Source: Siderastrea siderea (taxonomy: Eukaryota; Cnidaria; Anthozoa; Scleractinia; Rhizangiidae). Taken from it: a stretch of 64,000 nucleotides of DNA. The DNA lies in the NCBI GenBank assembly GCA_964030785.1, contig OZ034970.1, positions 533,670 to 597,669 of the forward strand, in the 5' to 3' direction. Each line of letters opens with the position of its first letter. Positions within the stretch are counted from its first letter, which is position 1. Shown piece by piece: positions 7,764-15,521 of the stretch. The notes beneath the pieces are model-generated. The model searched no databases and was not told where the DNA came from. It worked only from the letters and a program-made list of their open reading frames with translations. Position numbers and translations under genes: made by a program.

Positions 7764-8807
7764 ATGACATTGGTGCCCAACTCTTCGTTTTACGTGACGT
7801 TGATGAGTCATGCGAGTACCAAGGAGTTTCCTGGGAACAAGAGTCACCATTTCAGAAACCGATTGCCTAAACCCATCCGATTTGTGGGACGAGGATGGAT
7901 GGTGGGTATGGTGAGTTTATCCTTACCCACCATTCCCGTGATAACGGAAGAAGGAGGCGTGGGTGATTCCCATCCTCTGTTGTACGTACGATGGCACGAA
8001 CGGGTGTATGCCCAAGACGATCAAGGCAACGATCGATGGTGGCATCAACGCCGCGAACTCACTGTCTACGGGCGAGATATGAGAAAGGAGATGGCCTCGT
8101 CGACGGGATCGCACTTTTTTCATCAACTGGTGTACCGTTACGAGCAAAGCCGTGCGAAACAAACCGAACCCAAAAACAAATGGGCCGAGGACAATGGCGT
8201 TAAATTGGTTCCGACCTTTGAATGGACCTCCGAAGGGGATTTGTTGTTGAATACCACCAATGTGGATTACAAACGACAAGTAGCGCACGTGTCATGGGGC
8301 AGAACCTTGGCTCTGAGAATGGGATGGATTGAACAAGTGTCGACGGGCGTGTATCGATTGGGTCCCAATCTCTTGCAAGAATTTCAAGGCATTTCCACCA
8401 TTCCCACCCCGACGGATATCCGCGATGCCGCTAACAAGCCCCTCTTTTGGAAAGTGGAGGGGGATTATCTGAAATTGAGTCTATCGTGCCCTTGGCGGTT
8501 TGTGAATTTGAACCAGACCTTTCGTCCTTCGTTGGAATTTCCCTCGGCGCGTCCTTTGCACGTGTATTGTGATGTAGGGACCAGCAGTATGGTAGGGGGT
8601 CGTATCACCGATCTCTTACGAGAAATCAAGTACCAGCCTCAAAACACCACCCACTTTGAACCTCGACATATTCAATATATCCCAGTACGCAACGAAGTGG
8701 TGGAAATCGTCGAAACCCAGATGGCCGAAACCAATGGGGATCTGGTGAAATTTGGTGAAGGACATGCCCTCTTGACTCTCCACTTTAAAAGGGAAGTGAC
8801 GGGGTGA
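7764..8807 (+). CDS. SFYVTL-family protein B
   Basis: A 347-residue protein. After a short leader it has SSFYVTLMSHASTKEFP and RLPKPIRFVGRGWMVGM; the end is GDLVKFGEGHALLTLHF. It shares this N- and C-terminal framework with its neighbour C (8822) and more distantly with protein A (1173). It starts 5 bp after the integrase stop and its own stop is 14 bp before gene C, so the pair is probably co-transcribed. A minor capsid or spike function is plausible from family context in Polintons but not shown by the sequence. Confidence 0.85.
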   Translation: MTLVPNSSFYVTLMSHASTKEFPGNKSHHFRNRLPKPIRFVGRGWMVGMVSLSLPTIPVITEEGGVGDSHPLLYVRWHERVYAQDDQGNDRWWHQRRELTVYGRDMRKEMASSTGSHFFHQLVYRYEQSRAKQTEPKNKWAEDNGVKLVPTFEWTSEGDLLLNTTNVDYKRQVAHVSWGRTLALRMGWIEQVSTGVYRLGPNLLQEFQGISTIPTPTDIRDAANKPLFWKVEGDYLKLSLSCPWRFVNLNQTFRPSLEFPSARPLHVYCDVGTSSMVGGRITDLLREIKYQPQNTTHFEPRHIQYIPVRNEVVEIVETQMAETNGDLVKFGEGHALLTLHFKREVTG

Positions 8808-8821
8808 AGAAGAAAGACAAC

Positions 8822-9871
8822 ATGTCGTTCTACGTGACGTTACCCAGTCATGCCAACCGACGTGAATTTCCCAACAACCAACCCAATTCCTTCAAGATTC
8901 GCTTACCTCAACCGTTACAGCTCACGGGAGGTGGTTGGCAAGTGGGGTTGAGTGCCATTTCCTTACCGGATGCTCGCGTCAATTTGTATGAGTTGGTGAA
9001 GAAAAATGGCTACGTCATGGGGACGTCCTGGGGCCAAACCTACCCCAAACCGGGTGGAAAAGACGGGGAAATGACCTCGCGAGTAGACACCGCGCGAAGC
9101 ATCATCAATGACGTCCAAGATTTGGATTGGGTGGTGGATGGCGTGAGTTTCATGAAAGCCATCATTACTCACTTGGAACAACAACGTATGAAAATGGCCA
9201 TTCAAGGTGGTCGGTTTACCAATGGTCAAGGCAAACACACCTACGTCAAGTTCAAGTGGGAAGGCGAGGATCTGCTCATCGACAACACCAATATCTGCCA
9301 TTGCGGCACCGACACGCCAGCCCTGACCATCTACACCAAGTTAGCGCTCAAAATGGGGTGGTTACGTAAAATTGACAGTGTATTGATTTTGGGGCCCAAC
9401 TTACAACAAGAATTCATGGGGGATCAAATCCCCAACATGACAAAACCCACTGACAATGATTGGAACGATGTCACCGACGGTCAGGGGAACGCGGTCTTTT
9501 GGACGGTGCGTTCTATTTTACCGGATTATTTACAATTGAGTATGAGTTGTGGGTGGCGTTTCACCAACTTGAATGTAGCGTTTCGTTCAGTGGTGGGTGA
9601 ACCCACACGATCGTTGCACGTGTACTCCGACGTGGCAGGCAGCACTGTGGTGGGCAATCGCGTGACTGATTTGTTACGTGAAATCCAGTACAAGCGAGAA
9701 GCACGCGGCAACCTGTATTTTGAACCGTTGCACATTCAATACATGTCTCTTCGTAACGAGGTGGTGGAAATGATTCACGTTCAAGTGGCTGAAACGATTG
9801 GTAGAGGAGGAGACTTGGTCAAGTTTGGTGAAGGTCATACCATTGTCACGTTACACTTCAAAAAGACATAA
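8822..9871 (+). CDS. SFYVTL-family protein C
   Basis: A 349-residue protein from ATG 8822; the longer frame begins at a non-ATG codon inside gene B. It starts MSFYVTLPSHANRREFP, has LPQPLQLTGGGWQVGLSAIS, and ends GDLVKFGEGHTIVTLHF. It is the closest paralogue of B and one of the best conserved proteins between the two elements. The family occurs repeatedly next to capsid genes in cnidarian Polintons; I infer a structural role. Confidence 0.87.
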   Translation: MSFYVTLPSHANRREFPNNQPNSFKIRLPQPLQLTGGGWQVGLSAISLPDARVNLYELVKKNGYVMGTSWGQTYPKPGGKDGEMTSRVDTARSIINDVQDLDWVVDGVSFMKAIITHLEQQRMKMAIQGGRFTNGQGKHTYVKFKWEGEDLLIDNTNICHCGTDTPALTIYTKLALKMGWLRKIDSVLILGPNLQQEFMGDQIPNMTKPTDNDWNDVTDGQGNAVFWTVRSILPDYLQLSMSCGWRFTNLNVAFRSVVGEPTRSLHVYSDVAGSTVVGNRVTDLLREIQYKREARGNLYFEPLHIQYMSLRNEVVEMIHVQVAETIGRGGDLVKFGEGHTIVTLHFKKT

Positions 9872-9906
9872 AAAGGGGGTGGCCAAGGGAGTGTCCCAAT
9901 CACAAG

Positions 9907-10101
9907 ATGCCCAAGACAAGAGTGCGTCGAATAAGACGAAGAAGAAGAAGAAGGCAACGAGGGGGTTTATTCCCCCTGGCGGCCCTCATTCCAGCCTTGA
10001 TCGCTGGAGGAAAAGCCGTGGCGTTGGGTGCCGCGGGTGGTGCCGCGAGTTACGGGGCTAAAAAAGGGTTGGAAGCCGCTTTTCGGAAAAGAAGACGATG
10101 A
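9907..10101 (+). CDS. Arg-rich small core-like protein with QRGG site (mu/pX-like layout)
   Basis: A 64-residue protein: an Arg-rich N-terminus (residues 5-16), QRGG (17-20), a hydrophobic Leu/Ala/Gly stretch 'FPLAALIPALIAGG', and a basic C-terminus ending RKRRR. The layout (basic leader, Gly-Gly site, hydrophobic segment) resembles the adenovirus core peptide mu precursor. If the element protease cuts after Gly-Gly, an Arg-rich DNA-condensing peptide and a hydrophobic peptide would be released. Polinton-2 has the same gene at 36141. Confidence 0.78.
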   Translation: MPKTRVRRIRRRRRRRQRGGLFPLAALIPALIAGGKAVALGAAGGAASYGAKKGLEAAFRKRRR

Positions 10102-10107
10102 TGACGG

Positions 10108-10115
10108 TATAAAAA
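10108..10115 (+). promoter_or_regulatory. TATA box for the 108-aa MRGG protein
   Basis: TATAAAAA followed by GGGGG, 60 bp before ATG 10168. In Polinton-2 the corresponding sequence reads TATGAAAA, probably weaker. Confidence 0.55.
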
Positions 10116-10167
10116 GGGGGTCACGTGAAGCACAGACAAAACGTTTATCCCTTGTGAAGAAGACACC

Positions 10168-10494
10168 ATGCGTGGGGGAAGTTTGACACGATTTCGAACC
10201 GACGAGTGGTATGATCAACAAGGCAAAGGATTGATGACGGATCTGATGCGTGGGGGGTTGCAAGGTCTTATAAGGACGCGAAATCCTTTAAAACTGCCTA
10301 GTAATATCAAGAGAGGATTGGAAACGGGTTTGACACGAGGTATCAAACGCAAAGCCGAAGACGTCCTTAAAAAGGAAATCACCAAACAAGCCAAGAAAGC
10401 GTTGAGTCATAAGAACGTGAAAGACGCCGTGCGTGTAGCCACTGCCTTATTTCCCAGACAAACCAAACGTGCACGTGATATTTTGGGAGTGTGA
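10168..10494 (+). CDS. MRGG-site basic protein, virion precursor candidate
   Basis: A 108-residue basic protein. It begins directly with MRGG and has a second MRGG at residues 27-30 (within LMRGGLQ). Both fit the adenain-type consensus [MIL]xGG. The remainder is Lys/Arg-rich and helical. A capsid-interior or DNA-binding role after cleavage is inferred. It sits in a run of small basic genes directly upstream of the capsid gene. Polinton-2 copy at 36389 is intact. Confidence 0.75.
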   Translation: MRGGSLTRFRTDEWYDQQGKGLMTDLMRGGLQGLIRTRNPLKLPSNIKRGLETGLTRGIKRKAEDVLKKEITKQAKKALSHKNVKDAVRVATALFPRQTKRARDILGV

Positions 10495-10496
10495 AC

Positions 10497-10724
10497 ATGG
10501 AACCCGTGCATTCACGACCTCGACGGATTCGTAGTGATCGAGGGTTGTCTCAATGGGGAGGACTGTATCCGTTTTGGAAACTCATGCGACGACAACGTGG
10601 TGGATGGTTAAGTCCCGAGGTGATGAGAGTCCCCGGGTTTGATTTGAGACAACGTTTAGCACGACGACGACGACGCTATAAAAACCCCTCACGACGACGA
10701 CGGGGTACCACTCGACGACGTTAA
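10497..10724 (+). CDS. 75-aa Arg-rich protein with QRGG site
   Basis: Starts at ATG 10497; the longer frame starts at a GTG in the preceding gene. It holds QRGG at residues 33-36 and ends in an Arg-rich tail. Its 3' end contains TATAAAAA (10677-10684), which probably serves as the TATA box of the major capsid gene 43 bp downstream. The Polinton-2 copy is frameshifted by a 5-bp deletion and its motif has changed to QGGG. Confidence 0.72.
   Translation: MEPVHSRPRRIRSDRGLSQWGGLYPFWKLMRRQRGGWLSPEVMRVPGFDLRQRLARRRRRYKNPSRRRRGTTRRR
10677..10684 (+). promoter_or_regulatory. TATA box for the major capsid gene
   Basis: TATAAAAA embedded in the coding 3' end of the 75-aa gene, 43 bp before the capsid ATG at 10727. 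It is preserved at 36893-36900 in Polinton-2, even though the gene containing it is frameshifted there. Confidence 0.7.
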
Positions 10725-10726
10725 AC

Positions 10727-12127
10727 ATGCCTGACGTGAGTACGCAAACCGCCCCGGCTCACGAGCGTTCCGAAGGGACCGTCAACCCTGCGTTACGGAT
10801 TTTCAAGGTGCCACCGACCGACATTAGCATCAATGCCTATCGCATGGTCACCATTCAACCCACCACCACGGGTATCAATCCCATGGAATTCATCATTCCA
10901 GGGTTGGACGATTTTGTGGATTTGGGACGCAGTTACTTTACCATGGAATTGAGATTGCAAAAGAGTACCAACGATAACTTGAATGCCGCTCAAAAATTGT
11001 GGCCCGTCAATAATTTGGCCCATTCCATCATCAAACAAATTGACTTGCAGTTGAATGGCACGTTGATCAGTCCACAATCCGACACGTATCATTACAAAGC
11101 TTACCTAGAAACCTTGCTGAATTATGATCGAGAAGATGGCAAGACCGTGTTAGGACCCCAAGGATGGTACAATCAAGTGGATTTCCCACCCCAATGGACT
11201 GCCACCAACACAGACAAAGCAGGACCTGATGCTGCCTATACCGCTCTCAGTGACAATCACAAGGGGGCCTTGGACGCCATGGTAGCTGAAGTGGCCAAGT
11301 ATGCTGGAGGTGTCACCCACAGTCTAGTGTTTACCCCGCACTTGGAAGTCTTTCACACTGGCAAACTGTTGGTGCCTGGCATAGAAATCAAGATGAAATT
11401 TCATTTCAATGGCCCCAGCCTGTTTTTGAATGGAGTGGCTCTAGCTGGTCGATTGATGGAAGGGGATGTGAAACTACAGTTTCATCTCTGTCAACTGCGT
11501 TTGAATGACGCCATCTACCAGAGTTTGTCTAGCAAAAGACACAATGAAGGAGAAGTGGCGGCTTACCCGACCGTCCGCAGTGAAATCCGGACCTTCAGCA
11601 TGCAAAACAACCTGGTCCGCTTTGATATCCCTAACCTGTTTCAAAACAGAATACCTGACCGATTGATTGTGGGGTTACTGGACAGCCGAGCCTTCAATGG
11701 AGATGTGACCCGAGATCCTTTCTGTTTCCAGAAATTTGGTCTGACCTCCATTCGACAGATTGTCAAAGGAGAAGAATACCCTTATGAAACCCTACAGTTA
11801 GTGCACAACAATGGCACCCGAGATAATCTAGGCTACTTCCGTTTTCTGCAAGCCAGTGGTGCCTGGTGTAAAAAGAAAGGCAATATGGTAGAACTGCTGG
11901 ATTGGGGCCAAGCTAAAAATTGTACCTTGTACATGTTTGACAATGTCGCCAACGGATGTGCTGACAGTCAAAACCTCAACCCCAAGCAAACAGGCGATTT
12001 ACAACTGGTCTTGGAATTTGGAGCTGCCCCCGGTGTCAATATAACCGTACTCGTGTATGGAGAATTTGAGAACTTGCTGGAGATTGACAGGAACGGAGCC
12101 GTGTTGTATAACATTTACCAACACTGA
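10727..12127 (+). CDS. MCP: Major capsid protein (double jelly-roll)
   Basis: A 466-residue protein with the signature region of Polinton capsid proteins: 'PVNNLAHSIIKQIDLQLNG', then TYHYKAYLETLLNY. These residues form part of the first jelly roll in the family. It is the most conserved protein between the two elements: by eye only about a dozen substitutions out of 466, mostly in one loop near residues 165-195. It starts 3 bp after the preceding gene and is followed 2 bp later by the protease ATG. The capsid protein implies that the element can form, or once formed, particles. Confidence 0.93.
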   Translation: MPDVSTQTAPAHERSEGTVNPALRIFKVPPTDISINAYRMVTIQPTTTGINPMEFIIPGLDDFVDLGRSYFTMELRLQKSTNDNLNAAQKLWPVNNLAHSIIKQIDLQLNGTLISPQSDTYHYKAYLETLLNYDREDGKTVLGPQGWYNQVDFPPQWTATNTDKAGPDAAYTALSDNHKGALDAMVAEVAKYAGGVTHSLVFTPHLEVFHTGKLLVPGIEIKMKFHFNGPSLFLNGVALAGRLMEGDVKLQFHLCQLRLNDAIYQSLSSKRHNEGEVAAYPTVRSEIRTFSMQNNLVRFDIPNLFQNRIPDRLIVGLLDSRAFNGDVTRDPFCFQKFGLTSIRQIVKGEEYPYETLQLVHNNGTRDNLGYFRFLQASGAWCKKKGNMVELLDWGQAKNCTLYMFDNVANGCADSQNLNPKQTGDLQLVLEFGAAPGVNITVLVYGEFENLLEIDRNGAVLYNIYQH

Positions 12128-12129
12128 AG

Positions 12130-12669
12130 ATGGAACATGTGGCCTTGAATAATGTACAGTTGGATTATTTAGCCCGAGACGACCCCCAGTTGAACCCTGT
12201 CTTTTACGGGACGGTGGCCTGTGATCGTTTACCCAAGACTCCTGTCAAGACCCAACCCCAAGGGTACATTGTGAATACGGACCCACAGTATCAACCGGGA
12301 CAACATTGGTTAGCGGTGTGGACCGATGGAAAGGTGTGTGAAGTCCTCGATAGTTATGCTTTGCCCATGGACACGTACGTGCAAGCTACCCCGTTACGAG
12401 ATTGGATTGTCCAACATTGGAAGTATGTGGTGACCAATGGCAAGTCCCTCCAAGCCATTTCAAGCAAGAGTTGTGGTGATTACGCCTTGTTGTATTTGAA
12501 AGCCAAAGCCCGTGGACGGACCTTGCAAGAGTTTTTAAATGAGTTTTCGGATCATGATTATGTAAGCAATGACCATCAAGCCGGTCAACGCCTTCAACAA
12601 TTGATTGTAGGCCAAGAAGCCAGATGGTATCAACTCTGTTGTCATCCGTATCATCAATGTAATGGTTAA
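12130..12669 (+). CDS. PRO: Adenain-like cysteine protease
   Basis: A 179-residue member of the adenovirus-protease/Ulp1 fold. The catalytic residues are visible: His59 in QHWLAVW, Asp74 in LDSYALP, Gln108 as oxyanion residue and Cys115 in SCGDYALLYL. Adenain cleaves capsid and core precursors at [MIL]xGG or xGxG sites. Here six or more small basic proteins of the element carry QRGG or MRGG, which are likely substrates. It follows the capsid gene by 2 bp. AATAAA overlaps the stop region near 12667. Polinton-2 copy at 38349 is intact. Confidence 0.92.
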   Translation: MEHVALNNVQLDYLARDDPQLNPVFYGTVACDRLPKTPVKTQPQGYIVNTDPQYQPGQHWLAVWTDGKVCEVLDSYALPMDTYVQATPLRDWIVQHWKYVVTNGKSLQAISSKSCGDYALLYLKAKARGRTLQEFLNEFSDHDYVSNDHQAGQRLQQLIVGQEARWYQLCCHPYHQCNG

Positions 12670-12697
12670 ATAAAATTTGTTGGAAAAAAGTGGTGTC

Positions 12698-12782
12698 GGA
12701 GTCGTAGCTCAGTGGGTAGAGCCTTGGACTTAATCCAGGATAGCGATTGGGTCGTGCGTGGGTTCGAGTCCCACCGATTCCA
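12698..12782 (+). tRNA. tRNA-like Pol III gene, class II-like, anticodon uncertain (TTA in a 7-nt loop)
   Basis: An 85-nt cloverleaf. Acceptor GGAGTCG pairs with CGATTCC (one G-T), discriminator A. D stem GCTC/GAGC. Anticodon arm CTTGG/CCAGG with loop ACTTAAT. An extra arm of about 18 nt. T arm GTGGG-TTCGAGT-CCCAC. The A box (TAGCTCAGTGG) and B box (GGTTCGAGTCC) match Pol III consensus, and a T10 terminator follows at 12796. Position 33 is C rather than the near-universal T and the long variable region does not fit a standard isotype, so decoding function is uncertain. It lies between the protease and ATPase genes; Polinton-2 has the same gene with loop ACTTGAT. Confidence 0.8.
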
Positions 12783-12795
12783 ATAAAAAGGTGCC

Positions 12796-12805
12796 TTTTT
12801 TTTTT
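12796..12805 (+). terminator. Pol III terminator of the tRNA-like gene
   Basis: A run of ten T on the coding strand, 13 bp after the tRNA-like 3' end. Polinton-2 has a T9 run at the same distance. Confidence 0.75.
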
Positions 12806-12824
12806 CTAAGGGTAGTTCGTCATC

Positions 12825-13478
12825 ATGCAAACGGGGAGACCGTTTCGTTTTCATACCCCCTCCTCTATCTTGGTGGTGGGTCCTTCGGGATGTGGTAAAA
12901 CCGTGTTTACGGAAAAACTCTTGGTAGACAACCCGGAGTTGTTTGAAACCCCACCGACCCAATTGCATTATTGTTATGGGGCCTGGCAAGATCGATTTCG
13001 AAGCATGCAAGATCAAGGGGTGGTGTTTCACGAAGGGATTCCCGATCATGAGGCATTGGTCCAATGGTTTCCTCAAGGACATGGGGTCCTGGTCTTGGAT
13101 GATTTAATGGATGAAGGCAGTCACGATAAACGCGTGTTGGATTTATTCACTAAACATTCACATCATCAAGGGGTGACCGTCCTATACTTGTGCCAAGACA
13201 TGTTTCCCGTGGGTCGCTATGCCAAAAGTATATCCCGCAATGCCCATTACATCGTGGCGTTCAAGAACCCCCGAGATCAATTAGGGGTACGCAATGTCAT
13301 GCTTCAATCGTTTCCTACCACTTGGAAAGACACGTTGGAGACGTTTCATCAAGCCACCACACGCCCGTATGGGTATTTGGTCTTGGATTTACACCCCGCC
13401 TCCTCCGATCAACAACGTGTGTTGAGTCACTTGTTAAAAGACGAAGGATGGACTCGCACCTATCAAAAACGACTATAA
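12825..13478 (+). CDS. ATP: Packaging ATPase (FtsK/HerA, A32-like)
   Basis: A 217-residue P-loop ATPase. Walker A GPSGCGKT at residues 19-26; Walker B in GVLVLDDLMDE (about 86-96); 'TVLYLCQDMF' fits the sensor strand; a conserved RNAHYIVAFKNPRD block follows. This family pumps DNA into Polinton, adenovirus-like and NCLDV capsids. It starts 20 bp after the Pol III terminator and ends at a TATAAAGG that may serve the next gene. The reading frame is intact here; the Polinton-2 copy carries a TAA at codon 51. Confidence 0.93.
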   Translation: MQTGRPFRFHTPSSILVVGPSGCGKTVFTEKLLVDNPELFETPPTQLHYCYGAWQDRFRSMQDQGVVFHEGIPDHEALVQWFPQGHGVLVLDDLMDEGSHDKRVLDLFTKHSHHQGVTVLYLCQDMFPVGRYAKSISRNAHYIVAFKNPRDQLGVRNVMLQSFPTTWKDTLETFHQATTRPYGYLVLDLHPASSDQQRVLSHLLKDEGWTRTYQKRL

Positions 13479-13482
13479 AGGC
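13475..13482 (+). promoter_or_regulatory. TATA box overlapping the ATPase stop
   Basis: TATAAAGG lies across the ATPase stop codon, 40 bp before the ATG at 13515. Polinton-2 has TATAAATG at the same place. Confidence 0.5.
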
Positions 13483-13514
13483 ACCCCATTTCAACAGGAA
13501 AAGAGAAAGCGACC

Positions 13515-14417
13515 ATGGCCGATGATGATGACCGTCAACCTCCGCAATCGTACGATACCGTGTCCCCTGCGGGGGTGGGGGCATCCAGCAGCAATCAAAT
13601 GTCCCCAAGGGCCTTCCAAGATTTATTTTTCTCGGGAGACCAAGGCCTTCTCGACGTGGCCATGGAGGAAATGGGTGACGATCCCCTCTCTCGGTTTATG
13701 GCAAGCATCCCCCCTGGCTATGTAGATGGTGCACCCCCTGCACAGGCCTCTTCCCCCGCAGGGGTAGGAAGTCGAGCATCCCATTCAGCCTCATTCCATA
13801 GCCCCCATACCACCCCGGAGTCCCCGAGAAGTCCACCTGGTTGGCGCACAGCCCCAAGTGGTCGGACAGCAGCGGGTGCAGGGGGTGATGGAAATGGACG
13901 TGGGGGACGTCGTGGTCCTAGGACTAGAGGTGGTGGACGTGGTGGTGCTGGTGGTGCTGGTGGTGGAGGAGGAGGTGCTGGGGGTGCTGGTGGTAGTGGA
14001 GGTGCTGGTGGTGGAGCAGGTGGAGGTGCTGGTGGTGCTGGTGCTGGTGGTGGTGGTGGTGGTGGAGGAGGTGGTGGTGGCGGTGGTGGTGGAGGAGGTG
14101 GTGGTGGTGGAGGAGGTGGTGGCCGTCGTGGTGGACGACGTGGTGGCCGACGCGGACGACGACGACGACTTTTCCCCGGTTCACCTAGGACACCTTCCTC
14201 CAGTCCATCCACTCCTCGAGGATCTCAGACTCCACCCCCTCGTACCTTGCGTCAAGCGGATTTACAACGACGTTTACGTATGCTGTTACAAGATCAAGAA
14301 CAGTTGGCCCAAGGACGTGAAATTGCCAATGTCACCATGACCAATAGCATTGTCACCAGTTATAAACAGGGAGGAGCACCGAGCGTACAAACCTCTTCGT
14401 CCCGGGTATCGCCGTGA
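13515..14417 (+). CDS. Gly-rich/Arg-rich protein with conserved C-terminal helix
   Basis: A 300-residue protein. Residues 1-115 are acidic and Ser/Pro-rich with two SPAGVG copies. About 115-205 is a Gly/Ala run encoded by a GGT/GGA-rich tract. An RRGGRRGG arginine cluster follows. The last 75 residues ('LRQADLQRRLRMLLQDQEQLAQG' region) are nearly identical in Polinton-2 and look helical. Polinton-2 has lost about 0.5 kb including the whole Gly tract. The Gly-rich and RGG composition suggests RNA or DNA binding or a phase-separating linker; no enzyme domain is seen. Confidence 0.78.
   Translation: MADDDDRQPPQSYDTVSPAGVGASSSNQMSPRAFQDLFFSGDQGLLDVAMEEMGDDPLSRFMASIPPGYVDGAPPAQASSPAGVGSRASHSASFHSPHTTPESPRSPPGWRTAPSGRTAAGAGGDGNGRGGRRGPRTRGGGRGGAGGAGGGGGGAGGAGGSGGAGGGAGGGAGGAGAGGGGGGGGGGGGGGGGGGGGGGGGGGRRGGRRGGRRGRRRRLFPGSPRTPSSSPSTPRGSQTPPPRTLRQADLQRRLRMLLQDQEQLAQGREIANVTMTNSIVTSYKQGGAPSVQTSSSRVSP
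13925..14150 (+). repeat. GGT/GGA low-complexity tract
   Basis: An imperfect trinucleotide repeat dominated by GGT, GGA and GCT, coding for Gly and Ala in the frame of the 300-aa protein. It creates long Val-rich and Pro-rich shadow frames on both strands. The tract is absent from Polinton-2. Confidence 0.85.
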
Positions 14418-14419
14418 GG

Positions 14420-15085
14420 ATGAAAACCGTCGTGTCGTTATTGAATGGATCAAAACAGCATGGTCTTCCCTTCCCCCCGGAATTATTACAACGCATGGAT
14501 TCCTTGTATGCTTTTTATCATCAACAATGGTGGTGTTATCGAAAAATGTTGAATCATTACAAGTGTATCAATGCCTTGTTCAATGGCATGGCATTACTCC
14601 TGATGGCTGCAGGCATGATTGCGGGTCCCCTTTTGGAAAACAGTACGTTGGTAGCGTGTTTGGCGGCCGTGGGGACCGTGGTCAAAGGATGGAATGATTT
14701 TAAACAATACCGATTTAAAGTGACCATGAGTCGGTTTGCGTTTACCACCTATGCCAAAGCCTTGACCGAATTGAAAACCCATGTGCGGGGTGTTCCCTTG
14801 GAGGATCTGGAACGATTTTTAATCAAGATGCAAACCTTGGATGATACCATTGTGGATTTCACCCCTCCGTTACCCAAACGATGTCTCCAAGATTACCATG
14901 GTCATTTTGTGTACCAACCCTTGGAAGCCCTATGCTATGTAGACGGATGTCCTCGTCCCTTGAAACCCAAAGATTATTGGATCAATAAAAAGCCGCTCCC
15001 TCCTAGTCCCACACTCTTAGAACCATGGCCGTCCAACGAAGACGACGACGACGCAGAAAAAGGAAACAAAGAGGAGGGGCTTTAA
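14420..15085 (+). CDS. Two-TM membrane protein of the Polinton set
   Basis: A 221-residue protein from ATG 14420 (the longer frame begins at a GTG). Two hydrophobic segments lie at about 52-72 and 76-91, each with Gly/Ala-rich helix-packing residues, followed by a conserved 'FAFTTYAKALTELKTHVRG' helix. This arrangement recurs in membrane proteins of cnidarian Polintons and resembles two-TM SLATT-type sensors. The C-terminal part is Pro-rich and acidic; its last 61 nt overlap the next gene in another frame. Polinton-2 copy at 40111 is intact and very similar. Confidence 0.82.
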   Translation: MKTVVSLLNGSKQHGLPFPPELLQRMDSLYAFYHQQWWCYRKMLNHYKCINALFNGMALLLMAAGMIAGPLLENSTLVACLAAVGTVVKGWNDFKQYRFKVTMSRFAFTTYAKALTELKTHVRGVPLEDLERFLIKMQTLDDTIVDFTPPLPKRCLQDYHGHFVYQPLEALCYVDGCPRPLKPKDYWINKKPLPPSPTLLEPWPSNEDDDDAEKGNKEEGL

Positions 15086-15357
15086 TGCGTCGCAAACCCC
15101 GTTTGGTGGATAAAATTGCCCATGGCATGAGTATGTTTCTATCAGGCCCAGCGCCTGGGTTTGGACTGGCTTTAGGCAAATTAGGCGGACAAGCCTTGAA
15201 AGGCATTACCGATAATGTACAACATTACCGACGACAACGAGGTGGGGGTTGGTGGCAAGATTTTAAACGCAATACCCGTCAAGGCTATAAAGAGACGCGA
15301 GACGTGATCAAACAAAACAAAGCCCTTCAACGTCTATTGACGGGTCGACCATGGTGA
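15025..15357 (+). CDS. Basic protein with two QRGG sites
   Basis: A 110-residue protein. The first 14 residues are almost all Arg/Lys, followed by QRGG (15-18). A Gly/Leu-rich segment 'GLALGKLGGQALKGI' comes next, then a second QRGG (71-74), then a Lys/Arg-rich helix. Cleavage at both sites would give three peptides. The start lies inside the membrane-protein gene (61-nt overlap): the same DNA encodes an acidic tail in one frame and a basic tail in the other. The layout is conserved in Polinton-2. Confidence 0.8.
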   Translation: MAVQRRRRRRRKRKQRGGALMRRKPRLVDKIAHGMSMFLSGPAPGFGLALGKLGGQALKGITDNVQHYRRQRGGGWWQDFKRNTRQGYKETRDVIKQNKALQRLLTGRPW

Positions 15358-15518
15358 GGAGGAGAAGACGACGACGCCGTCGTCAACGAGGCGGTTTTTT
15401 AAATCTATTGGTGCCCGCTATGGCAGGATTGGGGAAAGCCGTCGCCTTGGAAACGGATAAACGTATAAAACGCACGATTCAAAAAGCCAATCAACGGTAT
15501 CGTCGTCGTCACCGATAA
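15351..15518 (+). CDS. 55-aa Arg-rich core-like protein with QRGG site
   Basis: ATG 15351 overlaps the previous gene by 7 nt. The protein has nine consecutive Arg, then QRGG (12-15), a short hydrophobic stretch 'FLNLLVPAMAGLGKAVAL', and a basic tail. It has the same architecture as the 64-aa protein at 9907 and is conserved at equal length in Polinton-2 (41036-41203). A protamine- or mu-like genome-condensing role is inferred. A TATAAAAC inside it (near 15465) may serve the next gene. Confidence 0.75.
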   Translation: MVRRRRRRRRRQRGGFLNLLVPAMAGLGKAVALETDKRIKRTIQKANQRYRRRHR

Positions 15519-15521
15519 AGG

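Noticed and set aside
12666..13082. Minus-strand ORF containing a WDSNPR segment
   Set aside because: A typical artefact of translating a tRNA gene in antisense; the tRNA-like gene explains it.
13718..14212. Pro-rich minus-strand ORF and Val-rich plus-strand ORF over the Gly tract
   Set aside because: Shadow frames of a GGT/GGA repeat; composition is purely low-complexity and the real frame has conserved ends.
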